Under the pieces are notes generated by a model. That model had not been told where the DNA came from. It did not search any database and saw nothing but the letters and a program-made list of their open reading frames with translations. DNA of 41,491 bases. It comes from Acidobacteriota bacterium (GTDB lineage: Bacteria > Acidobacteriota > Terriglobia > Bryobacterales > Bryobacteraceae). The stretch covers positions 1 through 41,491 of the forward strand of contig JACQZS010000064.1 in assembly GCA_016213725.1 (NCBI GenBank), written 5' to 3'. Positions 34,305 through 41,491 of this stretch are shown here, piece by piece (the stretch's first letter is position 1; each line of letters opens with the position of its first letter). A program made the translations under genes and the position numbers.

Positions 34305-34334
34305 TTGACAGCCGTTCCTGCGGAAACCTATACT
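34305..34334 (+). promoter_or_regulatory. Sigma-70 promoter of rpmH-rnpA-yidD-yidC
   Basis: TTGACA (34305-34310) and TATACT (34329-34334) are 18 bases apart, the best housekeeping promoter in the window. Transcription would start near 34341, leaving a leader of about 75 bases. In that leader CCTGTG (34367-34372) can pair with CACAGG (34398-34403). Confidence 0.8.
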
Positions 34335-34415
34335 GGGACTTGAGCCCTGATGGCGCGGGGATATCCCTGTGTCCACATTACGCGGAGTGGCGCGGGGCAC
34401 AGGTAGGAAGAAGAA

Positions 34416-34580
34416 ATGCCGAAGAGAACGTTTCAGCCGAACAATCACAAGCGGGCGAAGACCCACGGATTCCGTGTCCGCATGAAGACCAAGAATGGCC
34501 GGGCAGTCCTGGCCCGCCGCCGTGCGCGTGGCCGGCACAAGCTGACCGTCAGTGACGAGAGAGCAATCCGCCACGCCTAA
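34416..34580 (+). CDS. rpmH: Ribosomal protein L34
   Basis: The 54-residue protein reads [20 protein letters not shown] and continues with the arginine-rich [15 protein letters not shown], the complete L34 signature of the 50S subunit. L34 is normally 44-50 residues; here it has a few extra residues (ERAIRHA) at the end. That extension is encoded by the part that overlaps the start of rnpA by 29 bases. GGAAG lies shortly before the ATG. It is the first gene of the rpmH-rnpA-yidD-yidC-jag-mnmE cluster found near the origin in many bacteria; dnaA is not in this window. Confidence 0.97.
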   Translation: MPKRTFQPNNHKRAKTHGFRVRMKTKNGRAVLARRRARGRHKLTVSDERAIRHA

Positions 34581-34941
34581 CCAGCCTGAAGAACCCCGCC
34601 GATACAACCTCCCCAAAGAGCGGAAGTTGTTGAAGTCCAGTCAGTTCCGGCAGGTGTATGATGCCGGTTTCCGAATCCCCAGCAATAGTTTCGTTGCTTT
34701 CTGCTGGAAGGCTGCGGAAGCCGATGGCCCCAAGGTGGGCTTCACCACACCCCGGGCTTTAGGCAAGGCGGTCCGGAGAAACAGAATGAAGCGCCGGCTG
34801 CGGGAAACCGTCCGGAAAAACCTGTGGAAGCTCGCTCCGGAATGGCGGATCGTGTGGAATCTGAGGCGAGCCAGCGCCGATGCGCCACAAACGCAACTGG
34901 ATCAGGAAGTGGAGAGGGTCTTTCTGAAATGCAAGGATTGA
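34552..34941 (+). CDS. rnpA: Ribonuclease P protein component
   Basis: The 129-residue protein has the RnpA core: [20 protein letters not shown] near the front, the substrate-leader cleft [16 protein letters not shown], and the RNR motif [11 protein letters not shown] (about 81-91). It assists the catalytic RNA in trimming tRNA 5' ends. The start is GTG 34552, inside rpmH in another frame; no later start precedes the conserved region. It therefore overlaps rpmH by 29 bases and is probably coupled to its translation. Its 3' end overlaps yidD by 13 bases. Confidence 0.94.
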   Translation: MTREQSATPNQPEEPRRYNLPKERKLLKSSQFRQVYDAGFRIPSNSFVAFCWKAAEADGPKVGFTTPRALGKAVRRNRMKRRLRETVRKNLWKLAPEWRIVWNLRRASADAPQTQLDQEVERVFLKCKD

Positions 34942-35138
34942 TCCTGGCTCTCCTCTCCGCATACAAACGGTGGGTTTCGCCTCTGCTGCCAGGCGCCTGC
35001 CGCTTTCACCCCACCTGCAGCGAATACATGATCGAAGCGGTCAGGCGCTACGGCTCCCGGCGCGGGGTATGGTTGGGCTTGCGCAGACTCGCCCGCTGCC
35101 ACCCCCTGAACCCCGGCGGCCTCGATCCCGTTGTATAG
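34929..35138 (+). CDS. yidD: YidD membrane-insertion accessory protein
   Basis: The 69-residue protein matches YidD throughout: [20 protein letters not shown] (about 12-31), [11 protein letters not shown], and [12 protein letters not shown] at the end. The three conserved cysteines are present. YidD is a small amphipathic inner-membrane-associated protein that helps YidC/Sec insertion. ATG 34929 lies inside the end of rnpA, with GAGAGGG upstream. It is followed by yidC after 13 bases. Confidence 0.95.
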   Translation: MQGLILALLSAYKRWVSPLLPGACRFHPTCSEYMIEAVRRYGSRRGVWLGLRRLARCHPLNPGGLDPVV

Positions 35139-35151
35139 AGAGAGACCCCCC

Positions 35152-36900
35152 ATGGCCGACGAATCGAACCCAAAGTCCCCCAAACCCTCTGGCGACAAGC
35201 CTGAAATGAGCATGGAGAAACGCATGCTCATCGCCTTCGGGCTGATGGGCCTGGTGCTTTTCGGCACCCAGTTCTTCATGCCGAAGGCACCCAAGCCGGC
35301 CGCCGACAAGACGCCCGCCCCCGTGGCTTCCCAGTCCGCGCCCGCCACACCTCAGCCGGCCGCCCCCAAGCCAGCCCAGCCCAGTCCCGCTGTCCCTTCC
35401 CCCGCCGGCCAGACTAAAGCTGCCGCCGCACCCGCCGCCGCGCCCGCTGTCTCCGCTGCTAAGGAAGAACTCCTCACCGTCGAGACGGACGTCTACCGCA
35501 TCGTTTTCTCAAACAAAGGCGCCGTGGTCCGCAGCTGGGTGCTGAAGAAATACAAGGACGGCTCCGGCCAGCCCGTCGAACTTGCCAGCGCCAGCGCCGC
35601 CCCCAAGGCTGGTTGGCCCTTCGCCTTTGTCTTCCCCCGGGAAAAGCCCGGCGTGGAACTGAACGGTGTCCTTTTCTCCGCCAGCCAGCCCGACCCTCTC
35701 ACGGTTGAGTTCACTTACGGGGACGGGAAGGTGTCTGCCAGGAAGTCCTTCCGCTTCGAGGCCAAAGGCTACCGCAGCGACCTGCGCAGCGAAGTCACCA
35801 AGGAAGGCCGGGGCGTCGATCACCAACTCTCCTGGCGCGGCGGCTTCGGCGACCGTACCGTCCACAAGGAATCCGACAACCAGAAGAGCGTCTACTACGA
35901 CGGCAGCCGCCAGAAACTCGTGGAGGAGGGCAAGGGCTTCGCCGACAAGGGGCCCATGACCGTTGCCGGCCCGTACCATTTCGCCGGCATTGAAGACACC
36001 TTCTTCGCAGGAGTCGTGCTGCCCAAGGCCGGCAGCCCCATTGAATTTGTCACCTGGAGCGACGTCCTCCGCACTACCAAGGACGGCGAGGAAACAGCTC
36101 ATGTCGGAGTCTCCTTCGGCGGCGGCGCAGTAATCGACGCCGGCCTCTTCATCGGCCCCAAGGACACCGACATCCTCCGCGCCACCGATCGCAAGCTGGA
36201 GACCATGATCGACTGGGGCTGGTTCTGGTTTATCGCCAAGCCCCTCTTCCTCTCGCTGCACTGGGTGGACGAGAACATCACTCACAACTGGGGCTGGGCC
36301 ATCGTGCTCGCCACCGTGGTGATCAACCTCCTCATGCTCCCGCTGCGTTTCTCGCAGCTCAAGAGCTCTCAGAAAATGGCGGTCATCCAGCCGGAACTGC
36401 AGGCCATCCAGGCCAAGTACAAGGGGATGTCCATGAAGGACCCCCGCAAACAGAAGCAGAACGAAGAGATGATGGCGCTCTATCAGAAGCATGGCATCAA
36501 CCCCATGGGCGGCTGCGTTCCGCTGCTGCTTCAGATGCCCTTCTTCATCGCCTTCTTCAAAGTGCTCTCTGTCGCCATTGAACTCCGCGGCGCCCAGTGG
36601 CTGTGGGTGACGGACCTCTCCCAGCCCGAGACCCTGCCTATCCGGCTTCTGCCCGTCGGCATGCTCGTGTCGCAGGTCCTGATGCAGAAGATGACGCCGG
36701 CCGCCAGTCCCGATCCCGCCCAGCAGCGGCTTATGATGATCATGATGCCCGTCATGTTGACGGTCATGTTCTACGGCGCGTCGAGCGGGCTGGTGTTATA
36801 CTGGCTGACTGGTAACGTGGTCGGCATCGCGCAGCAGTTCTTCTTCAACAAAGCTGTCGCGACGCCGGCGCCCGCCCAGCCGACGGCCAAGAAGAAGTAA
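35152..36900 (+). CDS. yidC: Membrane protein insertase YidC
   Basis: The 582-residue protein follows the Gram-negative plan. A first membrane segment (about 23-40) is followed by an Ala/Pro-rich linker (about 45-100) and a large periplasmic beta-sandwich (about 105-330). The conserved insertase core follows (about 350-570), with NWGWAIVLATVVINLLMLPLR, the helix pair KYKGMSMKDPRKQKQNEEMM and GGCVPLLLQMPFFIAFFKVL. The positive groove residue is probably the Arg in LMLPLRFSQ. A Lys tail ends the chain. YidC inserts small membrane proteins alone or with SecYEG. The upstream in-frame ATG at 35131 would extend into yidD and is not preferred. Confidence 0.96.
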   Translation: MADESNPKSPKPSGDKPEMSMEKRMLIAFGLMGLVLFGTQFFMPKAPKPAADKTPAPVASQSAPATPQPAAPKPAQPSPAVPSPAGQTKAAAAPAAAPAVSAAKEELLTVETDVYRIVFSNKGAVVRSWVLKKYKDGSGQPVELASASAAPKAGWPFAFVFPREKPGVELNGVLFSASQPDPLTVEFTYGDGKVSARKSFRFEAKGYRSDLRSEVTKEGRGVDHQLSWRGGFGDRTVHKESDNQKSVYYDGSRQKLVEEGKGFADKGPMTVAGPYHFAGIEDTFFAGVVLPKAGSPIEFVTWSDVLRTTKDGEETAHVGVSFGGGAVIDAGLFIGPKDTDILRATDRKLETMIDWGWFWFIAKPLFLSLHWVDENITHNWGWAIVLATVVINLLMLPLRFSQLKSSQKMAVIQPELQAIQAKYKGMSMKDPRKQKQNEEMMALYQKHGINPMGGCVPLLLQMPFFIAFFKVLSVAIELRGAQWLWVTDLSQPETLPIRLLPVGMLVSQVLMQKMTPAASPDPAQQRLMMIMMPVMLTVMFYGASSGLVLYWLTGNVVGIAQQFFFNKAVATPAPAQPTAKKK

Positions 36901-36941
36901 GAATTGAAGGCCAGGATTTTAGAAAAGAGACGGGTTGGCTC

Positions 36942-37640
36942 ATGAGCGACCGGACATATACAGTCGACACGGTGGGCGACGAGATCGCCGACTTTTTGGA
37001 TGCGGTACTGGACGCGGCGGACTTCGACGTCGAGTACGAGATTTTGGACGGGGAAGAGGCCGGGGCCTATTTTGAAAAGCCCTCGGTCGTCGTCAAATTC
37101 TCCGGCCCAGACCTGGAATTCCTGATGAACAACAAGGGCGAAGCTTTGCTTGCCCTTGAACAGCTCACCCAGGAAGTCCTCGAAATGGCGCCCGACGAGC
37201 ACGCCCTGATGTGCTTCGACGCCAACGACTACCGCCTGCTCCGCCAGGAAGAGCTGCGCCTCAGCGCCATCACGGTGGCCGAACGGGTGCGTGAATCCAG
37301 CACGCCCTACCGCTTCAGCCCCATGAGCAGCCGGGAACGGCGCCTCATCCATCTCGCCATGCGCAACGAGACCGACCTGCGCAGCGAGAGCGCCGGCGTC
37401 GGCCCCCATCGTCACGTCGTGATCTATCCTGCCGGCATGGCTTCTCTCCCCGATCCGCCCGTGCCCACCGGCCCGCCCCGCCGTTCTGGCGACCGCGACC
37501 GTGGACGCGATGATCGCGGCCCCCGTGGCGGCGATCGTGGCGGCCGCGGCGGCGATCGTGGCCGTGGCGGTCCGCGCGGTGACCGGGATCGCGGCCGTGG
37601 CGGCGACCGTGGCCGCGGCGGTGACCGCGGCCGGCGCTAA
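36942..37640 (+). CDS. jag: Jag/KhpB-type RNA-binding protein (KH + R3H) with Arg-Gly tail
   Basis: The 232-residue protein has a KH-like domain (about 42-90), where the usual GxxG loop reads NNKG ([15 protein letters not shown]), so the first glycine is lost. An R3H domain follows (about 125-165) with [16 protein letters not shown] supplying the R-x3-H motif. The tail (about 180-232) is almost only Gly, Asp and Arg in GDRGRGG-type repeats. No Jag-N domain precedes the KH domain. Jag/KhpB proteins bind RNA and influence cell elongation; the gene is usually next to yidC, as here. The tail probably adds non-specific RNA affinity. Start ATG 36942. Confidence 0.88.
   Translation: MSDRTYTVDTVGDEIADFLDAVLDAADFDVEYEILDGEEAGAYFEKPSVVVKFSGPDLEFLMNNKGEALLALEQLTQEVLEMAPDEHALMCFDANDYRLLRQEELRLSAITVAERVRESSTPYRFSPMSSRERRLIHLAMRNETDLRSESAGVGPHRHVVIYPAGMASLPDPPVPTGPPRRSGDRDRGRDDRGPRGGDRGGRGGDRGRGGPRGDRDRGRGGDRGRGGDRGRR
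37479..37637 (+). repeat. Gly-Asp-Arg repeat tail of Jag
   Basis: Short imperfect DNA repeats built on GGCGATCGTGGC and GGCCGTGGCGG encode an RGG-like low-complexity tail. The period is six to nine bases. Confidence 0.75.
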
Positions 37641-37663
37641 CCCGCCACTCAGTCTCTCTTTCA

Positions 37664-39016
37664 GTGCCCACTGCCGACACGATTGTCGCCATCTCCACGC
37701 CACCCGGCGCCGGCGGCCTCGGTGTGGTGCGCATCTCCGGCCCCGCGGCCCGCGATGCCGCCGCCTCCATGCTCCGTTTCCGCGCGCCCTTCGCCTGGAC
37801 GCCTTGGACCTGCGCCCTCGCTGACCTGCTGGACGACGCGGGCAACCCCGTGGATGAGGTGATCCTCTCCTACTTCGCGGCTCCGCGCTCCTACACAGCC
37901 GAGGATGTGGTCGAGATCTCGTGCCACGGCTCGCCAGTCGTCCTGCGCCACTGCGTTTCGCGTGCGCTCGCCGGCGGCGCCCGCCTGGCCAATCCCGGCG
38001 AGTTCACCCTTCGGGCTTACCTCAACGGCCGCATCGACCTCCCACAGGCCGAAGCCGTGGACGACCTCATCCGCGCCACCACCCTCCACCAGGCCCGCAT
38101 CGCCGCCCAACAGCTCACCGGCTCCGTGTCACGCGCTGTCCGCCCGGCTAAGGAGCAGCTCCTCGAACTCATCGCCCTGCTTGAGGCCGGCATCGACTTT
38201 GCGGAAGACGATCTATCTATAGCTACAAATGAAGAAGTAGATGCACGCATGGCCCGCGTGCTCGTCGAACTTCGCCGGCTCATCGACTCCTTCCAATTCG
38301 GCAGGCTTGTCCACGACGGGATATCACTTGCCATCGTCGGGCGCCCAAACGTTGGAAAGAGCAGTCTTTTCAATGCGTTGCTTGCTCAAGATCGAGCAAT
38401 TGTTACAGATATAGCAGGAACTACGCGAGATACCATCTCAGAGCAGTTCTCCCTGCAGGGCCTACCCGTCCGCCTGGTCGATACCGCCGGCATCCGGGAG
38501 TCCCACGACCTCGTAGAGCGCCTCGGCATTGAGCGCAGCCGACAGGCCATGGCTGACGCAGATATTACACTTGTCGTGATTGACCTCTCAGCTGAATTCA
38601 CGGCAGAGGACCAGGAGCTGGTCCGGCTCGCCGGCGAACAGGGCCACACCGTGACTGTCGGCAACAAGAGCGACTTGGCCCGTGTTTGTACTGCACAAGT
38701 AGAAGACGTGGCAATCTGCGCGAAAACCGGCGAGGGCTTGGAGGAACTCAGGCGCATCCTGCTAGCCCGGATCGCCCCGGGTGGCTTCGTTTCGCCGCAG
38801 TCTGGCCTCATCACCAGCGCCCGCCACGAAGCTCTGCTCCGGGAGAGCAGGGAAGCGTTGGAGCGCGCCCGCCTGGCCGTCCAGGTGGGATTGCCGCATG
38901 AGATGCTGCTTCTGGACTGCTACGCCGCCTTGCACCCGCTGGATGCGCTCACCGGCGCCACCACGGCAGACGACATCCTCAACCGCATCTTCTCCACGTT
39001 TTGTATCGGGAAGTGA
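37664..39016 (+). CDS. mnmE: tRNA uridine-5-carboxymethylaminomethyl synthesis GTPase MnmE
   Basis: The 450-residue protein has the N-terminal tetrahydrofolate-binding domain ([20 protein letters not shown] at 7-26), helical domains with [15 protein letters not shown], and an inserted G domain with [15 protein letters not shown] (about 225-239), DIAGTTRDT and DTAG. The C-terminal CIGK ends with the invariant catalytic cysteine. With MnmG it builds cmnm5U at tRNA wobble position 34. The start is GTG with no visible ribosome-binding site, 23 bases after jag. Inside the G-domain region several blocks use A/T-ending codons unlike the rest of the gene. Confidence 0.97.
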   Translation: MPTADTIVAISTPPGAGGLGVVRISGPAARDAAASMLRFRAPFAWTPWTCALADLLDDAGNPVDEVILSYFAAPRSYTAEDVVEISCHGSPVVLRHCVSRALAGGARLANPGEFTLRAYLNGRIDLPQAEAVDDLIRATTLHQARIAAQQLTGSVSRAVRPAKEQLLELIALLEAGIDFAEDDLSIATNEEVDARMARVLVELRRLIDSFQFGRLVHDGISLAIVGRPNVGKSSLFNALLAQDRAIVTDIAGTTRDTISEQFSLQGLPVRLVDTAGIRESHDLVERLGIERSRQAMADADITLVVIDLSAEFTAEDQELVRLAGEQGHTVTVGNKSDLARVCTAQVEDVAICAKTGEGLEELRRILLARIAPGGFVSPQSGLITSARHEALLRESREALERARLAVQVGLPHEMLLLDCYAALHPLDALTGATTADDILNRIFSTFCIGK

Positions 39017-39020
39017 GCCG

Positions 39021-39476
39021 CTACTTCTTCGCTTCGGGGAACAGCAGTTTGCGCACGGCGTCCAGCACGCCGTTCAGGAACGGCAGCGCCTCGGGTTCGG
39101 TGAATCGCCGCGCCAGCTCCAGCGCTTCGTCGATCACTACCGGGGGCGGCGTACCGATCTCTTTCATCTCAAAGATCGCCATTCGCAGGAGGTTCCGGTC
39201 CACCGCCGGCATGCGCTCCAGCCGCCAGTTCTCGGCCCGCTGCGCGATGTAGGCGTCGAGGTCCACCACGTGGGAGGCGGTGCCGCGCGCCAAGGACTCC
39301 ATGAAGGGGTCGGGAGCCAGCGGCTTATCGCTCTCCTCGCCCGTTTCGTCCTCGTTTTCAGAGGTATAGAGCGAGTCGTAGAAGGCCGCGATGGCATCGG
39401 AGATGGCCAGCTTGCGCACATCCCAGAGGAAGAGAACCTGGATGGCGCGCTGGCGGGACTTTCGGCGGGCTGGCAT
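39021..39476 (-). CDS. nusB: Transcription antitermination factor NusB
   Basis: The 151-residue all-helical protein has RRKSRQRAIQVLFLWDV (about 4-20), the boxA-RNA-binding arginine-rich start, and the C-terminal signature VDRNLLRMAIFEMKE, PPPVVIDEALELARRF, LPFLNGVLDAVRK. NusB with S10 binds boxA in rRNA leaders and suppresses premature termination. An acidic insertion (ENEDETGEESD, about 40-50) is longer than in E. coli. It lies 12 bases after ribH on the same strand, the usual ribH-nusB operon. It converges on mnmE with four bases between stops. Confidence 0.94.
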   Translation of the reverse strand: MPARRKSRQRAIQVLFLWDVRKLAISDAIAAFYDSLYTSENEDETGEESDKPLAPDPFMESLARGTASHVVDLDAYIAQRAENWRLERMPAVDRNLLRMAIFEMKEIGTPPPVVIDEALELARRFTEPEALPFLNGVLDAVRKLLFPEAKK

Positions 39477-39488
39477 GAAGTACTGCTC

Positions 39489-39962
39489 TTACTTGCGAAG
39501 GCTGCGCAACAAATTCGCCATCTCGATGGCGGTCATGGCGGACTCAAAGCCCTTGTTGCCGCCCTTGGCGCCGGCCCGGTCGATGGCCTGCTCCAGGGTG
39601 TTCGTGGTTAGCACTCCGAAGGCGATCGGGATGCCTGTTTCGAGCGAAACTTGCGCCAGGCCCTTTGCCGCCTCGCCCGCAACGTAATCAAAATGCGGCG
39701 TTTCCCCCCGAATCACGGCTCCTAGGCAGATGATGCCGTCGTGGCGCTTCTGCCGCGCCAGTTCAGCCGCGGCCACAGGCATTTCCCACGAGCCAGGCAC
39801 CTTCGCCACTTCGATGTCCTCATCCACAACGCCCGCACGATGCAGTGCGTCGAGGGCGCCCGAGAGGAGCCGTTCGGTGATGAAGCTGTTGAACCGGCTG
39901 GCGACCAGGGCGAATTTCAGCCCCTTCGCGTCTAAATGTCCCTCAAAGAGCTTGTGCGACAT
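39489..39962 (-). CDS. ribH: 6,7-dimethyl-8-ribityllumazine synthase
   Basis: The 157-residue protein carries the lumazine synthase sites: [19 protein letters not shown] (about 18-36), [11 protein letters not shown] (about 55-65), [16 protein letters not shown] (about 79-94, with the catalytic His) and [12 protein letters not shown] (about 115-126). It makes the penultimate intermediate of riboflavin from a pyrimidine and dihydroxybutanone phosphate, normally as a 60-subunit shell or pentamer. A TACAAT box ends eight bases before the ATG, so the ribH-nusB mRNA may be leaderless. No FMN riboswitch fits in the 35-base gap to lepA. Confidence 0.96.
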   Translation of the reverse strand: MSHKLFEGHLDAKGLKFALVASRFNSFITERLLSGALDALHRAGVVDEDIEVAKVPGSWEMPVAAAELARQKRHDGIICLGAVIRGETPHFDYVAGEAAKGLAQVSLETGIPIAFGVLTTNTLEQAIDRAGAKGGNKGFESAMTAIEMANLLRSLRK

Positions 39963-39963
39963 A

Positions 39964-39976
39964 TGGGATAATTGTA
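39964..39976. promoter_or_regulatory. Overlapping divergent -10 boxes of ribH and lepA
   Basis: On the plus strand TG-G-GATAAT (39964-39972) is an extended -10 for lepA, 25 bases before its ATG. On the minus strand TACAAT (39976-39971) is a -10 for ribH, eight bases before its ATG. The two boxes share two bases, so only one polymerase could bind at a time. Confidence 0.45.
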
Positions 39977-39997
39977 GTTCTCTCCCAATATTACAGC

Positions 39998-41491
39998 ATG
40001 GATCCAGCCTACATCCGGAACTTCTCGATTATCGCGCACATCGACCATGGCAAGTCGACCCTGGCGGACCGCCTCCTCGAATACACCGGTGCCCTCAGCC
40101 AGCGCGAGATGATGGAGCAGGTCCTGGACTCCATGGACCTGGAACGCGAACGCGGCATTACCATCAAAGCCCACGCCGTCCGCCTCGAATACCACGCCGA
40201 AGACGGGAAACTCTATCAGCTCAACCTCATCGACACCCCCGGACACGTCGACTTCACCTACGAGGTCTCCCGCAGCCTCCAGGCCTGCGAGGGCGCCCTC
40301 CTGGTCGTCGACGCCAGCCAGGGCGTTGAGGCCCAAACTCTTGCAAACACTTACCTTGCCATCCACCACAACCTCGAGCTGATCCCGGTGATCAACAAGA
40401 TCGACCTCCCCTCGGCTGAGCCCGAGCGCATTAAGGAACAGGTCGAACACATCATCGGCCTCGACGCCAGTGAGGCGGTGCTCGCCAGCGCCAAGACGGG
40501 CATCGGCATCCACGAAATCTGCGAAGCCGTCGTTCAGAAGATTCCACCCCCCAAGGGCAACCCCGACGCTCCCCTGCGCGCCCTCATCTTCGACTCCTGG
40601 TTCGACCCCTACCGCGGCGTCATCATCCTGGCCCGCCTCATGGATGGCCGCGTCCGCAAGGGCCAGAAGATCCGCCTCTGGACCACCGACACCGTCTACG
40701 AAGTGGACGGCCTCGGCTACCAGTCCCCGAAGCCCATCCCCTGCGATGAACTCTCGGCCGGCGAGGTGGGCTTCCTCTTCGCCAACATCAAGACTGTCTC
40801 CGACGCCAAGGTCGGCGACACCATCTACGACGCCGCCACCCCCATCGCCGAACCGCTGCCCGGCTTTGAGGAAATGAAGCCCATGGTCTTCGCCGGCTTG
40901 TACCCGGTGGAGAGCCATGAGCACGGCCTCCTCCGCGACGCCCTCGAAAAACTGCGCCTCAACGACTCCGCTTTCAACTTCGAGCCCGAAAACTCCGCCG
41001 CCCTCGGCTTCGGCTTCCGCTGCGGCTTCCTCGGCCTGCTCCACCTGGAAATCGTCCAGGAGCGCCTCGAGCGCGAGTTCGAGATCGACCTCATCACCAC
41101 CGCCCCCGGCGTTCGCTACCGCGTCGAGCTCGGCAATGGCGACATCGTCGAGGTGGACAACCCCACCAAGTGGCCCAACCCCAGCGAGATCATCAAGATC
41201 GAAGAGCCCATCATCGACGCCACGGTGATTACCCGCGAGGAATACCTGGGCGAAATCCTCAAGCTGCTGGAAGAGAAGCGCGGCGACCAGAAGAAGTTCG
41301 AATACCTCGGCGGCGGCCGCGTCATGCTGGTCTACGAACTGCCGCTCAACGAAGTGGTGCTCGACTTTTACGACCGCCTCAAGTCCGCCTCCCGCGGCTA
41401 CGCCTCGCTCGATTACCACCTCTCCGGGTTCCGCGTCTCTCCCATGGTGAAGATGGACGTCCTCGTCGCCGGCGACCCCGTCGACGCGCTC
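39998..41491 (+). CDS. lepA: Elongation factor 4 (LepA), cut by window end
   Basis: The 498 codons present start [20 protein letters not shown], with G1 AHIDHGKST (13-21), followed by [10 protein letters not shown] (switch I), DTPGHVDF (G3), NKID (G4) and SAKTG (G5). The EF4-specific stretches FCGLYPVE-like [20 protein letters not shown] and [17 protein letters not shown] are present, and the sequence runs into domain V and the start of the C-terminal domain. LepA back-translocates or remodels ribosomes and helps 30S maturation. About 100 residues are missing at the 3' end. It is divergent from ribH. Confidence 0.97.
   Translation, partial: MDPAYIRNFSIIAHIDHGKSTLADRLLEYTGALSQREMMEQVLDSMDLERERGITIKAHAVRLEYHAEDGKLYQLNLIDTPGHVDFTYEVSRSLQACEGALLVVDASQGVEAQTLANTYLAIHHNLELIPVINKIDLPSAEPERIKEQVEHIIGLDASEAVLASAKTGIGIHEICEAVVQKIPPPKGNPDAPLRALIFDSWFDPYRGVIILARLMDGRVRKGQKIRLWTTDTVYEVDGLGYQSPKPIPCDELSAGEVGFLFANIKTVSDAKVGDTIYDAATPIAEPLPGFEEMKPMVFAGLYPVESHEHGLLRDALEKLRLNDSAFNFEPENSAALGFGFRCGFLGLLHLEIVQERLEREFEIDLITTAPGVRYRVELGNGDIVEVDNPTKWPNPSEIIKIEEPIIDATVITREEYLGEILKLLEEKRGDQKKFEYLGGGRVMLVYELPLNEVVLDFYDRLKSASRGYASLDYHLSGFRVSPMVKMDVLVAGDPVDAL

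Noticed and set aside
34261-34415. Replication origin beside rpmH
   Set aside because: There is no dnaA gene, no cluster of DnaA boxes and no AT-rich unwinding segment; the interval is a promoter and leader.
39932-41419. 495-codon open frame on the minus strand
   Set aside because: It is antisense to lepA, which shows every EF4 motif. Long antisense frames are expected in GC-rich genes with strong third-position bias.

Overview
The window is high-GC bacterial chromosome. Gene content and order suggest a member of Acidobacteriota, probably the Solibacter/Bryobacter/Paludibaculum side of the phylum. That placement is inferred from several things seen together: an LptC-LptA type fusion next to lptB-rpoN-hpf-rapZ, several Tat-exported Gfo/Idh/MocA oxidoreductases beside a DUF1080 protein, a TPR protein with the N-terminal domain common in Acidobacteria, and a large exported putative-Ig repeat protein. 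I see no tRNA, rRNA, CRISPR array, insertion sequence or phage gene, and no gene-free stretch longer than about 280 bases.

Layout. 1-691: start of groEL and all of groES on the minus strand, with a CIRCE-like operator over their promoter. 859-7299: envelope and sigma-54 locus on the plus strand (LPS transport fusion, lptB, rpoN, long hpf, rapZ). 7310-8539: an orphan CpaE/TadZ-like ATPase on the minus strand. 8717-12554: nadA, moaA, a GT-C type membrane glycosyltransferase and a small Smr protein on the plus strand. 12541-14343: a minus-strand pair of a TPR regulator-like protein and a small membrane protein. 14463-15074: an ECF sigma factor.

15088-22112 is an accessory block of sugar metabolism: four Tat-exported Gfo/Idh/MocA oxidoreductases, one Tat-exported TIM-barrel isomerase-like protein and one exported DUF1080 protein. 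Together they look like a periplasmic oxidation and 3-keto-glycoside processing system. 22173-26546 is one large transcription unit for a protein with twelve tandem Ig-like repeats; it has a folded leader and a strong terminator. 26560-31472 holds an FG-GAP repeat protein, an outer-membrane-like protein of unknown family, and an ECF sigma / membrane anti-sigma candidate / secreted protein operon.

31528-41491 is mostly housekeeping: a TrmJ-like methyltransferase, a small HMA-like protein, an MscS channel, an exported LEA-like repeat protein, then rpmH-rnpA-yidD-yidC-jag-mnmE, the minus-strand pair ribH-nusB, and lepA running off the end. A recurring feature is a -10-like hexamer only 6-10 bases before the start codon, often with an extended TGn motif. 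It suggests that many genes here are transcribed with almost no 5' leader.
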